Positions 33,102 through 41,793 of a stretch of DNA of 64,000 bases are shown here, in pieces. Below the pieces are notes generated by a model. It saw only the letters and a program-made list of their open reading frames with translations, was not told where the DNA came from and ran no database searches. Origin of the DNA: Streptomyces mangrovisoli (GTDB lineage Bacteria > Actinomycetota > Actinomycetes > Streptomycetales > Streptomycetaceae); assembly GCF_000974985.2 (NCBI RefSeq), contig NZ_LAVA02000004.1, positions 1-64,000 of the forward strand, in the 5' to 3' direction. A program made the translations under genes and the position numbers. The stretch's first letter is position 1; every line of letters begins with the position of its first letter.

Positions 33102-33512
33102 TCACTCCGGGTCCGGGGTGTTCACCATCGACGCCGCCGCGTACGTCAGATAGCGCCACAGCGTCTCCTCGTGCTCCGCGGAGAGGCCGAGTTCGTCGAC
33201 GGCGGCCCGCATGTGCCGCAGCCACGCGTCGTGCGCGGCACGGTCGACGGCGAACGGCGCGTGCCGCATCCGCAGCCGCGGGTGGCCCCGGTTGTCGCTG
33301 TACGTCGTCGGGCCGCCCCAGTACTGGATCAGGAACAGCGTGAGGCGCTCCTCGGCCGGGCCCAGGTCCTCCTCGGGGTACATGGGCCGCAGCAGCGGGT
33401 CCTCGGCGACGCCCCGGTAGAAGTGGTGGACGAGCCGGCGGAAGGTGTCCTCCCCGCCGACCTGCTCGTAGAAGGTCTGCTCCTGAAGCGTGCCACGCCG
33501 AATCTCTTTCAC
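33102..33512 (-). CDS. Truncated haemoglobin, group II (GlbO/trHbO type)
   Basis: A 136-residue globin: YEQVGGEDTFRRLVHHFY at helix A/B, LFLIQYWGGP, proximal His H84 in RHAPF, and a Trp (W97) at the G8 position in HDAWL. These fit the 2-over-2 group II family, which binds O2 and may detoxify NO or peroxide in the cytoplasm. The start is GTG; the nearest upstream ATG is out of frame. It stands alone, divergent from the PCMT-like gene. Confidence 0.9.
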   Translation of the reverse strand: MKEIRRGTLQEQTFYEQVGGEDTFRRLVHHFYRGVAEDPLLRPMYPEEDLGPAEERLTLFLIQYWGGPTTYSDNRGHPRLRMRHAPFAVDRAAHDAWLRHMRAAVDELGLSAEHEETLWRYLTYAAASMVNTPDPE

Positions 33513-33601
33513 CCGTCCATGGTCTCAGACGGGGTGACCGAGGACCCGGGCCCCAGGACCTCTCCGACCATGCGCGAGCGGCCCGGCGGGTGTGGCGCCC
33601 G

Positions 33602-33607
33602 TACTGT
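33602..33607 (+). promoter_or_regulatory. Possible -10 of a leaderless PCMT-like transcript
   Basis: TACTGT fits the TANNNT -10 and lies exactly 6 bases before the ATG at 33614, where transcription would start. No clear -35. Confidence 0.35.
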
Positions 33608-33613
33608 GGAGAC

Positions 33614-34609
33614 ATGGGTGCGCAGGCTCCCGGGCGGGACGTCGAGGAGGTCGCCGGTCAGGCGCGGGCGGCGCTCGTGCGGGAGATCGAGCTGAGCGGC
33701 GCGTGGAACGCCGACCCCGTGTGGCGCGACGCGTTCGCCGAGGTGCCGCGCCACCTCTTCGTGCCGTACTACTTCGTCGGCGTCGCGGGGGGCTACGAGC
33801 GCCGGTGGGGCGAGAGCGCGGACCCGGCCGCGCGGGAGCGCTGGGCGCGCGGCGCGTACGCGGACACGCCCCTGGCCACGCGGCTGCGCAACGGCGAACT
33901 GCTCTCCTCCAGCAGCCAGCCCTCGCTGATGGCGCTGATGCTGGCGGAGCTCGGCGTGCGGGACGGCGACCGGGTCCTGGAGATCGGCGCCGGCACCGGC
34001 TACAACGCGGCGCTGCTCGCCCACCGGCTCGGCGACGGCTCCCTGGTCACCAGCGTCGACCTGGAGCCGGACATCACGGAGGCGGCCCGCCGTCATCTGG
34101 CCGCCGCCGGGTACGCGGTGTCCGTGGTGACCGGCGACGGGGCCCGCGGGGTGCCCGAACGGGCCCCGTTCGACCGGATCATCGCGACCTGCGGGCTGAG
34201 CGTGCTGCCGCGACCGTGGCTCGCCCAGTGCCGTCCGGGCGGGCGCATCCTGACGCCGTTCGGCACCGGGGTGGTGGTTCTGGACGTCCGGGACGCCCGG
34301 CACGCGGAGGGGCGCTTCCTGTCCACGCCCGCCTACTTCGTGCCGCTGCGCGGCGGCGGGCCGCCGCCGGAGCCGGCTCCGCTCGGCGGGGTGCCGACGG
34401 CGGCCAGGGAGGACGAGCTGTTCCGGTTCCTGCTGGCGCTGACCCGCGCCCGGCTGGAGCCGCGGGAGGCGTACGCGCTGTGGGACCGCGAGGGGCGGCC
34501 GACGCGGGAGCGCTACGGGGTCACCGTGAGCGGTGAGCACGCGTGGGCCTGGCTGGACGCCCCGGAGGGGCCCTACGCGTGGCCCCTGGCGGGGGGCTCC
34601 GCCCCGTAA
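33614..34609 (+). CDS. PCMT-like methyltransferase (protein-L-isoaspartate O-methyltransferase family)
   Basis: A 331-residue SAM-dependent enzyme. SSSSQPSLMALML and VLEIGAGTGYNAALLA (SAM motif I) with VTSVDLEPDITEAARRHL (motif II) and FDRIIATCGLSVLP (motif III) match the PCMT family, which methylates isoaspartyl residues in damaged proteins. A C-terminal extension of about 110 residues goes beyond the classic 210-residue enzyme, as in actinobacterial multi-domain or peptide-modifying PCMT homologues. ATG at 33614 chosen from the family start; a frame extension from 33590 adds little. The stop codon lies in the first copy of a hairpin repeat. Confidence 0.8.
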   Translation: MGAQAPGRDVEEVAGQARAALVREIELSGAWNADPVWRDAFAEVPRHLFVPYYFVGVAGGYERRWGESADPAARERWARGAYADTPLATRLRNGELLSSSSQPSLMALMLAELGVRDGDRVLEIGAGTGYNAALLAHRLGDGSLVTSVDLEPDITEAARRHLAAAGYAVSVVTGDGARGVPERAPFDRIIATCGLSVLPRPWLAQCRPGGRILTPFGTGVVVLDVRDARHAEGRFLSTPAYFVPLRGGGPPPEPAPLGGVPTAAREDELFRFLLALTRARLEPREAYALWDREGRPTRERYGVTVSGEHAWAWLDAPEGPYAWPLAGGSAP

Positions 34610-34911
34610 GGGGGCGCGGGGAACGGCGCGCTCGGCCCCACGGGGCCGCGGCCGCTCCGATCCGCCGGGTATCCCCCGCGGGCGCGTCGTGGTTGTTCGC
34701 GCAGTTCCCCGCACCCCTCAGGGGGGCAGGGCTGCGTGCCTCAGGGGCGCGGGGAACTGCGCGAACAGCCCCCCACCGGCCCGCGGCCGGACGGTGCGCC
34801 TGGTGCCCCCGGTGCGGGTGCGTCGTGGCCTGTCGCGCGGTTCCCCGCGCCCCTTGCGGGGCACAGGGTGGCGCGTCTCAGGGGCGTGGGGACCGATGAT
34901 CAGCCCCACAC
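34589..34911. repeat. Cluster of three hairpin repeats between convergent genes
   Basis: Three copies of the element seen in the flippase gene: partial at about 34589-34640, full at about 34691-34780 (arms TTCGCGCAGTTCCCCGC / GCGGGGAACTGCGCGAA) and a diverged copy at about 34831-34910. They fill the 323-base spacer between the PCMT-like and FHA genes, where no gene is seen, and may act as a terminator for both. Confidence 0.8.
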
Positions 34912-34932
34912 CCGCAGAGCCCGGCGCAGCCG

Positions 34933-36318
34933 TCAGCCGCGGCGGATCGTGATCGTCGTCCAGGCGCCCACGTGGACCCGGTCGCCGTCCTGGAGGGGGA
35001 CCGGTACGAACGGCTGGATCGGTTCCTCGGAGCCGTTGACCGTGGTGCCGTTGGTCGAGTTCTGGTCGACGACCGCCCAGTTGCCGTCCGGCTGCTGCAC
35101 CAGCACCGCGTGCTGGTGCGAGACGCCCGGGTCCTCCGGCGGCACCGACAGATCGATGTCGGGGGTGTCGCCGGTGGAGTGCCGGCGGCGGCCGATGGTG
35201 ATCTGGTTGCCGCTGAGGGTGCGCTGCTGCTCCGGCGAGTACGCGGGCAGGTTGAGGCCCGTGGCCTCGGGACCCGAGCGCTGCATCATCGCCAGGAAGT
35301 AGTCGCGGTCCGGGCCGATCGTCGCCGTCCAGCCCGCCGGGGGCCGGGGCGCCTGCGCGTAGCCCTGGGTGGGCGGGGCCTGGGTGCCGCCGGCCGGCGG
35401 GTAGCTGTAGCCACCGCCCTGAACCGGACCGCCCTGACCGGGACCGCCCTGGCCACCGGGGCCGCCGGGCGGGGAGATCACCCAGTCGTCCTCACCGCCG
35501 CCGAAGGACGGACCGCCCTGCCGCGGCGGCCTGCCGGTCTCCTGCGGGAACGCGGGCGGCGCCTGCGGGCCGGGCTGGAAGGCCTGCGGGCCGTTCGGGC
35601 CGGCGTTCGGCGTGGGACCGGGCGGCGGCGGAACCGGCCGGGAGGGGTCGGGACCGAAGTTGGACGGCCCGCCCTGGCCCCCGGGGCCGCCCTGGCCGGG
35701 GTAGCCGCCAGGACCCTGCGGTCCGCCCATGCCCTGCTGGCCGCCCATGCCCGGACGGCCGCCGCCCATGCCCTGCTGACCGCCGCCCATGCCCTGCTGG
35801 CCGGGGCCCTGGTGGCCCCCCGGACCCTGACCCTGGTGGCCCCCCGGACCCTGCTGCTGCCCGCCGCCGAACGGCGTCGGACCCGACGGCTCGCTGGTGA
35901 ACGGGGGCAGCGGCTCCGCGGGACGGTTCATCTGCGAGGGCCGCGAGCCCTGGTACTCGTACGGGTCGCCGCCGTACGTCGGGCCGGGCGGCTGCTGGAA
36001 GCGGGACGCCGGGCTCGGCGCCGCGTTGCGCGGCGCGGCCGGGGTGTAGGAGGTCGCCGTGTTGGTGAGGAAGTTCCACCGGCACTCCTCGCAGAACGGC
36101 GCGCCGCCCTCACGGGGCGTGCGGCACTGCGGGCAGAGCTCCGGCTCGGCGGCGGGCACGCCGCGCCCGCCGCCGCGGCCGCCCTGGGGCGGCGGGAAGC
36201 CGTAGCCCCCGGCCGGGGGCGGCGGGGGAGGCGGAGGCACGGCACCGGCCATGCGGTGACCGCACACCTCGCACCAGTCGTCGGAACCCGACTGGTGTCC
36301 GTTCGGGCAGGTCGGCAT
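34933..36318 (-). CDS. FHA-domain protein with N-terminal zinc ribbons and a Gly/Gln/Pro-rich linker
   Basis: A 461-residue protein. Two CxxC zinc-ribbon pairs lie in the first 80 residues (CPNGHQSG..CEVCG and CPQC..CEEC), then about 270 residues of low complexity (GQQGMGG repeats), then a C-terminal FHA domain (about 365-461: GRRRHS, SHQH, NSTNGT). FHA domains bind phosphothreonine, so this should read the output of the PknG-like kinase in the same gene group, like GarA/OdhI in other actinobacteria, although those are small and bind metabolic enzymes. Last gene of the signalling cassette, 46 bases after the VWA gene. Confidence 0.88.
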   Translation of the reverse strand: MPTCPNGHQSGSDDWCEVCGHRMAGAVPPPPPPPPAGGYGFPPPQGGRGGGRGVPAAEPELCPQCRTPREGGAPFCEECRWNFLTNTATSYTPAAPRNAAPSPASRFQQPPGPTYGGDPYEYQGSRPSQMNRPAEPLPPFTSEPSGPTPFGGGQQQGPGGHQGQGPGGHQGPGQQGMGGGQQGMGGGRPGMGGQQGMGGPQGPGGYPGQGGPGGQGGPSNFGPDPSRPVPPPPGPTPNAGPNGPQAFQPGPQAPPAFPQETGRPPRQGGPSFGGGEDDWVISPPGGPGGQGGPGQGGPVQGGGYSYPPAGGTQAPPTQGYAQAPRPPAGWTATIGPDRDYFLAMMQRSGPEATGLNLPAYSPEQQRTLSGNQITIGRRRHSTGDTPDIDLSVPPEDPGVSHQHAVLVQQPDGNWAVVDQNSTNGTTVNGSEEPIQPFVPVPLQDGDRVHVGAWTTITIRRG

Positions 36319-36364
36319 GTCGGCGCTTCCCCCTCTCCTTCACTGTCCTACGCGTGGTCGTACG

Positions 36365-37711
36365 TCACTTCTTTACACGAACAGTCTTTGTGGACCGCGT
36401 TTCGAGAGTCATCTCGTCCGCTTCCGCGACCTTCGCCTTCAGTCGCACAGTACCCGTCGCGGCATCGACGACGTCCACCACCTTCGCAAGGAGTTTGGCC
36501 GTATCGGCATTCCCCGAGGCGCTGGCGAGCTGGACGGCGCGCCCCAGTTTGGCCGTCGCCCCGTCGAAATCGCCCGCTTTACGGAGATCGAGTCCCTGCT
36601 GGATGGCCTGGGCCAGTTCGGCCTGTCCGGTGTAGTGCGCGACCTGCGGATTGATCGACGTGGAGGCGGTCATGTCGTCCGTCCACACCGCCCTCACCAG
36701 GCCCTGCGCGCCCAAGTTCTGCACGCCGCCGTCGGATTGGGGGATGACCAGGGAGACCCGGGCGGCCAGCATCTCCTGGCCGACGCCCGCGGCGGGGACC
36801 TCCACGCACAGGTGGTAGTCCCGGGACTCGTCCCCCCAGGAGCCGGTGGGGTAGTCCCCGGCGCGCGGTCCGGCCTCGGTGCGGCGTTCGGTCAACTCCT
36901 CGACCGTGGGCGCCACTTGCTTGACGAACTTGATGGTCGTGCCGACCGGCGTCCACACCCTGAGGGCGACGTCCGCGACCTCCTTGCCCATCGCGGTCTC
37001 CATCATCTGCGTGAAGTCCGCGGCCAGGCCCTGCGGATCGGCGACGATGTCGGCGGTGCCGAGCAGGGCGGAGGCGATCCCTGTGACTTCTTTCACTTCC
37101 CAGTCGGTGCCCACGCCGCGGGCGTCACAGGTGAACTTTCCCGCACACGCCTCCAGCGTCGCCTTCAGGTCCTCCGGCGCCTCGTGCTCGTTGCGTCCGT
37201 CGGTGAGCACGATGCCGTGCCGGATCGCCACGTCCGCCGGGGACAGCAGCCGCTCCGCGAGCCGCAGCCAGGTGCCGATGGCGGTGCCGCCGCCCGCGCT
37301 CAGGCGGCGCAGCGCGTCCTTGGCCTGGGCGCGGCTGGCCGCGTCCGCGACGGCGAGCCGGCCGCCGCCCGGGTAGACCTCCTTGGCGACGTGGGTGCCG
37401 CCGATCACCGCGAAGTGCACGCCGTCGCGCAGCGTGTCGATCGCGGCGGCCGTGGCGTCGCGGGCGTTGCGCATCTTGGTCGGCGGGTAGTCCATCGAAC
37501 CCGAGCAGTCGACCATGATCGCGACCGCCGCGGACGGCCCCTGGCCCGGCGTGAACAGGTGCGGCGCGGCCACCGCGCTCCCGACCGTCCCCCCGCCCGT
37601 GGCGCTGACCGTGACGATCGCGTTCACCTCGCGGCCGCCCTCGGGCAGGTACTCGTTCTGGTACACGTCCATCGAGAACGCCGGCACGTTCGACTTCGAG
37701 AAATTGGCCAT
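36365..37711 (-). CDS. VWA-domain protein with MIDAS motif
   Basis: A 448-residue cytoplasmic protein without signal peptide. The von Willebrand A domain has MIDAS residues DCSGSM (68-73), with the Thr and Asp loops at GGGTAIGT and LTDGRNEHE. The C-terminal third is helical with a TPR-like AQAIQQGLDLRKAGDFDGATAKL stretch. ATG chosen (MANFSKSN) with GGGAG upstream, discarding a 7-residue longer reading. Together with PP2C and FHA neighbours it looks like a scaffold or effector in a phosphorylation pathway. Resembles VWA proteins linked to Ser/Thr kinases, but the partner is not known. Confidence 0.85.
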   Translation of the reverse strand: MANFSKSNVPAFSMDVYQNEYLPEGGREVNAIVTVSATGGGTVGSAVAAPHLFTPGQGPSAAVAIMVDCSGSMDYPPTKMRNARDATAAAIDTLRDGVHFAVIGGTHVAKEVYPGGGRLAVADAASRAQAKDALRRLSAGGGTAIGTWLRLAERLLSPADVAIRHGIVLTDGRNEHEAPEDLKATLEACAGKFTCDARGVGTDWEVKEVTGIASALLGTADIVADPQGLAADFTQMMETAMGKEVADVALRVWTPVGTTIKFVKQVAPTVEELTERRTEAGPRAGDYPTGSWGDESRDYHLCVEVPAAGVGQEMLAARVSLVIPQSDGGVQNLGAQGLVRAVWTDDMTASTSINPQVAHYTGQAELAQAIQQGLDLRKAGDFDGATAKLGRAVQLASASGNADTAKLLAKVVDVVDAATGTVRLKAKVAEADEMTLETRSTKTVRVKK

Positions 37712-37812
37712 GCCTGCTTCGCTCCCCCTCACGAACCCGCGGGTTCACCGCGGGTGACGACTGTGCGGACCGGTCCCCTCCGGCCCGCCGAGACTTCCCC
37801 GTGACACACGCC

Positions 37813-39261
37813 TCAGGCGGATCCTGCCCCCTGGGACGGAGGCGGGAACGGCAGCAGCGCCACTGTTACGTTGTCGTGGCCCCCGCCGTCGAGCGCGTGA
37901 CCGACCAGGACCCGCGCGCCGTGCAGCGGGCGTACGGCGGCGTCCGGCGGCACGGCCTCGGCCATCTCCTCGGCCGTCTCGGCGTAGTTCCACAGGCCGT
38001 CGGTGCACACCACCACCACGCCCGGCCGGTCCGGCTTGAACGACGCCGTGTGCGGCTCCAGTTCGTAGGCGTCCGCGCCGAGCCAGCCCGTGATGGCGTG
38101 GGCCCGCTCGTCGGCGTAGGCCTCCGCCTCGTTCATCAGGCCCGCGGCGACCATCTGCGCGGCCCAGGAGTCGTCCTCGGTGAGCCGGGCGGGCGGCGCG
38201 GAGCGGTCCACCGGCACCCAGTAGACGCGGCTGTCGCCGACCCAGCCGACCACCAGCAGGCCGGGGGTGACCACCGCGCCGACGATCGTGCAGGCCGGGG
38301 CGTTCTGGTGCGGGGCGTGCTCGCGGGCCGTGGCCGGCTCCTCGGCCAGCGCGTTCACCGCGTGCGAGGCCGCGACGATCGCCTCGTGCATCGCGATCTG
38401 CGGATGCGTGCCGCGGGGCAGCGCGGCGAGCAGTGTCTCGCCCGCGGCCCGGGAGGCGGCGAGCGAGGCGTCGTCGGGGCGGGTCGCGGAGGACACGCCG
38501 TCGCAGACGATCGCCACGGCCGCCGGGGTGCCGTCGGGCAGGACGCTGTTGCCCACGCTGAACGCGTCCTCGTTGCGGTGGTGGCGCAGCCCGCGGTCGC
38601 TGACGGCGGCGACGGGCCCCGCCTCCTGCTCCATGTGGTCGCGCTCGCGCGGCTGGGCGTGCCCGCAGTTCTCGCAGTACCCGTCGCCGTCGACCCGGCC
38701 CGCCCGGCACGCCACGCACATCTTCTGTTCCTCCGTGGCGGCCTGGGCGTCGGCCGCGACCCGCGGGTCCGGCGCCTGGAGCGGGTACTCCTCGGGCTCC
38801 GGCGGTCGGTCGAAGCGGACTCCCGAGGCGGGCGAGACCGGCGAGCCGGAGGGCTGCGGCGGTACGGCGCCCACCGCGCCGGGAGGCGCCTGGAGCGGCG
38901 CACCGCCCGCGGCGGCACCCGGCGCGCCCAGCGTCAGATGCACGGTGGCGGCGGATCCGGCGGAAGAGACGGCGGAGGAGGAGGAACCGGCGGACGGGAC
39001 GCCGACCGAACCGGAACCGGCGGACGGGACGCCGACGGAACCGGCGGACGGCACGGCGGCGGAACCGGAACCCGGGACCGGGCCGGGATCGGCCGGCCGC
39101 GCGGCGCCCGCCGCGGCGTCGACGTTCAGCATCAGGGTGTCGTCCGAGGACGCCGGAAGGCCGCCGGACAGGTCGTATCCGCACGCACCGCAGAAACGGT
39201 CACCCGATTCGAGGGGCTCCTCGCAGCTCGGGCACGCGGACAGCTGGGGCATCTGCGACAT
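37813..39261 (-). CDS. PP2C-family serine/threonine phosphatase with N-terminal zinc ribbon
   Basis: A 482-residue protein. Residues 1-35 form a zinc ribbon (CPSCEEPLESGDRFCGACG), followed by a Gly/Ser/Val/Pro repeat region, a second CxxC pair (about 195-215) and a PP2C catalytic domain: SDRGLRHHRNEDAF, VCDGVSSA, GWVGDSRVYW, CTDGLWNY and GGHDNVTVALL, with the Asp residues that bind Mn2+/Mg2+. It starts 3 bases after the pknG stop, so it is the natural antagonist of that kinase. Confidence 0.92.
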   Translation of the reverse strand: MSQMPQLSACPSCEEPLESGDRFCGACGYDLSGGLPASSDDTLMLNVDAAAGAARPADPGPVPGSGSAAVPSAGSVGVPSAGSGSVGVPSAGSSSSAVSSAGSAATVHLTLGAPGAAAGGAPLQAPPGAVGAVPPQPSGSPVSPASGVRFDRPPEPEEYPLQAPDPRVAADAQAATEEQKMCVACRAGRVDGDGYCENCGHAQPRERDHMEQEAGPVAAVSDRGLRHHRNEDAFSVGNSVLPDGTPAAVAIVCDGVSSATRPDDASLAASRAAGETLLAALPRGTHPQIAMHEAIVAASHAVNALAEEPATAREHAPHQNAPACTIVGAVVTPGLLVVGWVGDSRVYWVPVDRSAPPARLTEDDSWAAQMVAAGLMNEAEAYADERAHAITGWLGADAYELEPHTASFKPDRPGVVVVCTDGLWNYAETAEEMAEAVPPDAAVRPLHGARVLVGHALDGGGHDNVTVALLPFPPPSQGAGSA

Positions 39262-39264
39262 CGA

Positions 39265-41793
39265 CTACACCCACGTCCGGGGGCGGTAGCGATTGGCACG
39301 TTCCACCAGGTCGATCCTCTCCTCGCCGCCGGTCGCCAGCCGCGCCAGCATCCGGTACGAGCGCTCCAGGCCGAACCTGAGGCCCCGCTCGTCCAGTCCG
39401 CTGCCGAGCAGCTCCCGCCCTCCCGCACCGGCGGGAGCGGAACCATTGGTACCGGAGAGTACCCAGTCCAGCGCGGAGCCGAGCACCTCCGCCGCCAACT
39501 GCTCGCGTCGCGCCGGGTCGAGGCCGTACGCCTGCAACGCCTCGACCTGCGCCGCGGCGGCCGTCAGGTCCTCCAGGAACACGGGGTCGCCGGCCGTGGC
39601 GGTGCGCTGACGCAGCCGCGCCCGCACCGCCGCCACCCGGGCGGCCGTGTAGTGGATGGACGACTCCGGCACCGACTCCAGCGTCCGTACGGCCTCGCGC
39701 CGGTCGCCGCCCGCGAGCTGCACCCGGGCCAGCCCGAACGCCGCGCTCATATGGCTCGGGTCGGTCGACCAGACCAGCCGGTAGTACTCCGCGGCGTTGT
39801 CCAGCTGCCCGAGGACCTCCGCGCACACCCCGAGCGCCAGCTTGGGCGCCGGTTCGCCGGGAAAGGCGTCGTAGATCGCGTCGAAGGCGAGCGCGGCGCT
39901 CTCGTGGTCGCCGGTGGCCAGCGCGGCCACGCCCCGGTACCACACCACCCGCCAGTCGTCCGGCCGTTCCTCCTCCAGGGCGGTCAGCGAACCCAGCGCC
40001 GTGTCGAAGTCGCCGTGCTCCAGCAGGGCGCGGACCTGCCGCAGCCGGGTCTCCACCGAGGGCGAGGGCACCCCGGACAGCGCGCCGAGCAGCTCGGCCG
40101 GAGCCGAGGCCAGCAGACCCGCGAGGAAACCCGCGTTGGGGTCGGCCGGGTCCACCCGCGGCACCGGCAGCGCCAGCGCGGCGGTGCGGGTGTCGACCTC
40201 TCTGACCAGTCGCGCGGTGGGCGCGGGCAGCGCCCGTGGCAGCGGCCGGTCGCCCTTGCGCGGACGCGCCGCGCGCGCCCCGAGCCGCGAGACGTCGCCG
40301 TCCAGCCGGGGGAACAACTCGGTGTCCGTGACCCGGATCTCGGGCCCGAACAGGGTGGACAGCGCGGGCCGGGCGCGGCCCGTCTGGAGCGACACCACCT
40401 CCCGCAGCACACCCGTCAGCTGCTCGGCCATCTCCTGCGCCGACGCGAACCGGCGGGCCGGGTCGGGGTCGGTGGAGCGCACCAGCAGCCGGTAGAACGA
40501 CTCGTAGCGGCGGAAGACCTCGATGTGGTCCGGGTCCGGCAGGGAGTCCACGAACACGTTCGTGTAGCCCTGGAAGTCGAACGTCAGGACGGCGAGCGTA
40601 CGGCCCACCGTGTACAGGTCGGACGCCACCGACGGGCCCACCTCGGCGACCTCGGGCGCCTGGTAGCCGACCGTGCCGTAGATGGCCGACTCCTCGTCGT
40701 CCATGCGGCGCACCGCGCCCATGTCGATCAGCTTGAGCTGGTCCTCGGTCTGGATCGCGTTGTCGACCTTGAAGTCGCAGTACAGCAGGTTGCGGTTGTG
40801 CAGATGACCGAGCGCCTCCAGCGCCTCGATGCCGTAGGCGCAGGCCTGCTCCACCGGCAGCGGATCGCGCTTGCCGTCCGGTGTGCGGCGGGAGTTGGCG
40901 ATCTCCTTGAGCGACTTGCCGCCGACGTACTCCATCACGATGTAGCCGTCGAGGGAGCCGGTGCGCTGGTCGAGGTGCTCGACGAAGTTGTAGATGCGCA
41001 CGATGTTGGCGTGCTCGATCTCCGCGAGGAAGCGCCGCTCGGAGATGGCCGCGGCCATCGCGTCCTGGTCGCCGGTGTCCAGCAGGCCCTTGAGGACCAC
41101 CCAGCGGTCCGAGACCGCGCGGTCCACGGCCAGGTAGATCCAGCCGAGGCCGCCGTGCGCGAGGCAGCCGACGACCTCGTACTGCCCGTGCACCACGTCA
41201 CCGCCGCGCAGTTTCGGCACGAACGAGTACGGGTGGCCGCACTTGGTGCAGAAGCCCTCGGTGCGCCCCTGCTTCTCACCGCGTGAACGGCCCACCGGCG
41301 CACCGCAGTCGGAGCGCGAGCAGAACCGCTTGCGCTCGGGCACCTCGGGGTTGTCGAGCACCATCTCGCGCGGATCGGGCCGCGGCACGTCCGGCACCTG
41401 CACCAGGCCCGCGCCCAGCCGGCCCCGCGCGGAACTCCCGGTCGACGAGCCCGAGCTGCGCACCGACACCGAGCGGCCGCTGGTCCGCCCCGACAGCGAG
41501 CGCGACAGGCGCCCCGACACCGAGCGCCGCGACTTCGACGACTGCGACGAGGTCCGCGCGCTGCGGCCGCTGGCGGGCGAACCGCCGCCGCTGTCACCGC
41601 TGTCGGAGGACCTGCCGCCCGCCTCGGACCCGGCGGACCCGGACCCGCCGGACCCGGACTCGGAGCCCGCCGTGCCGCGCGCGCCCACCACCGGGGCGAG
41701 ACCGCACGTGTCGCAGTACAGCTCGCCGCCGCCGACGTCCTCGTAACTGCCCTCGCACCCCGGCCGGTGGCACGCCTGCTGGGCCTGACTCAT
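39265..41793 (-). CDS. pknG: PknG-like soluble serine/threonine protein kinase with TPR domain
   Basis: An 842-residue protein with the PknG layout: cysteine-rich zinc modules (CHRPGCEG..CDTCG and CSRSDCGAP..CTKCG), a kinase domain from about 210 with GGLGWIYLA, catalytic YCDFKVDN in place of HRD, DMGAVRR in place of DFG, and a TPR-rich C-terminus (about 590-840). No transmembrane helix. A Ser/Arg-rich segment (about 55-120) could be phosphorylated. In mycobacteria PknG is encoded with GlnH and GlnX and phosphorylates the FHA protein GarA in response to amino acids. Its ATG overlaps the coiled-coil gene stop (ATGA). Confidence 0.92.
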   Translation of the reverse strand: MSQAQQACHRPGCEGSYEDVGGGELYCDTCGLAPVVGARGTAGSESGSGGSGSAGSEAGGRSSDSGDSGGGSPASGRSARTSSQSSKSRRSVSGRLSRSLSGRTSGRSVSVRSSGSSTGSSARGRLGAGLVQVPDVPRPDPREMVLDNPEVPERKRFCSRSDCGAPVGRSRGEKQGRTEGFCTKCGHPYSFVPKLRGGDVVHGQYEVVGCLAHGGLGWIYLAVDRAVSDRWVVLKGLLDTGDQDAMAAAISERRFLAEIEHANIVRIYNFVEHLDQRTGSLDGYIVMEYVGGKSLKEIANSRRTPDGKRDPLPVEQACAYGIEALEALGHLHNRNLLYCDFKVDNAIQTEDQLKLIDMGAVRRMDDEESAIYGTVGYQAPEVAEVGPSVASDLYTVGRTLAVLTFDFQGYTNVFVDSLPDPDHIEVFRRYESFYRLLVRSTDPDPARRFASAQEMAEQLTGVLREVVSLQTGRARPALSTLFGPEIRVTDTELFPRLDGDVSRLGARAARPRKGDRPLPRALPAPTARLVREVDTRTAALALPVPRVDPADPNAGFLAGLLASAPAELLGALSGVPSPSVETRLRQVRALLEHGDFDTALGSLTALEEERPDDWRVVWYRGVAALATGDHESAALAFDAIYDAFPGEPAPKLALGVCAEVLGQLDNAAEYYRLVWSTDPSHMSAAFGLARVQLAGGDRREAVRTLESVPESSIHYTAARVAAVRARLRQRTATAGDPVFLEDLTAAAAQVEALQAYGLDPARREQLAAEVLGSALDWVLSGTNGSAPAGAGGRELLGSGLDERGLRFGLERSYRMLARLATGGEERIDLVERANRYRPRTWV

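Noticed and set aside
34589..34911. Insertion sequence remnant
   Set aside because: No transposase reading frame and no clear target duplication; only hairpin repeats are seen.
37801..41286. 1161-codon plus-strand frame opposite PP2C and pknG
   Set aside because: Antisense shadow without ribosome site or domain; the minus-strand proteins have full catalytic motifs.
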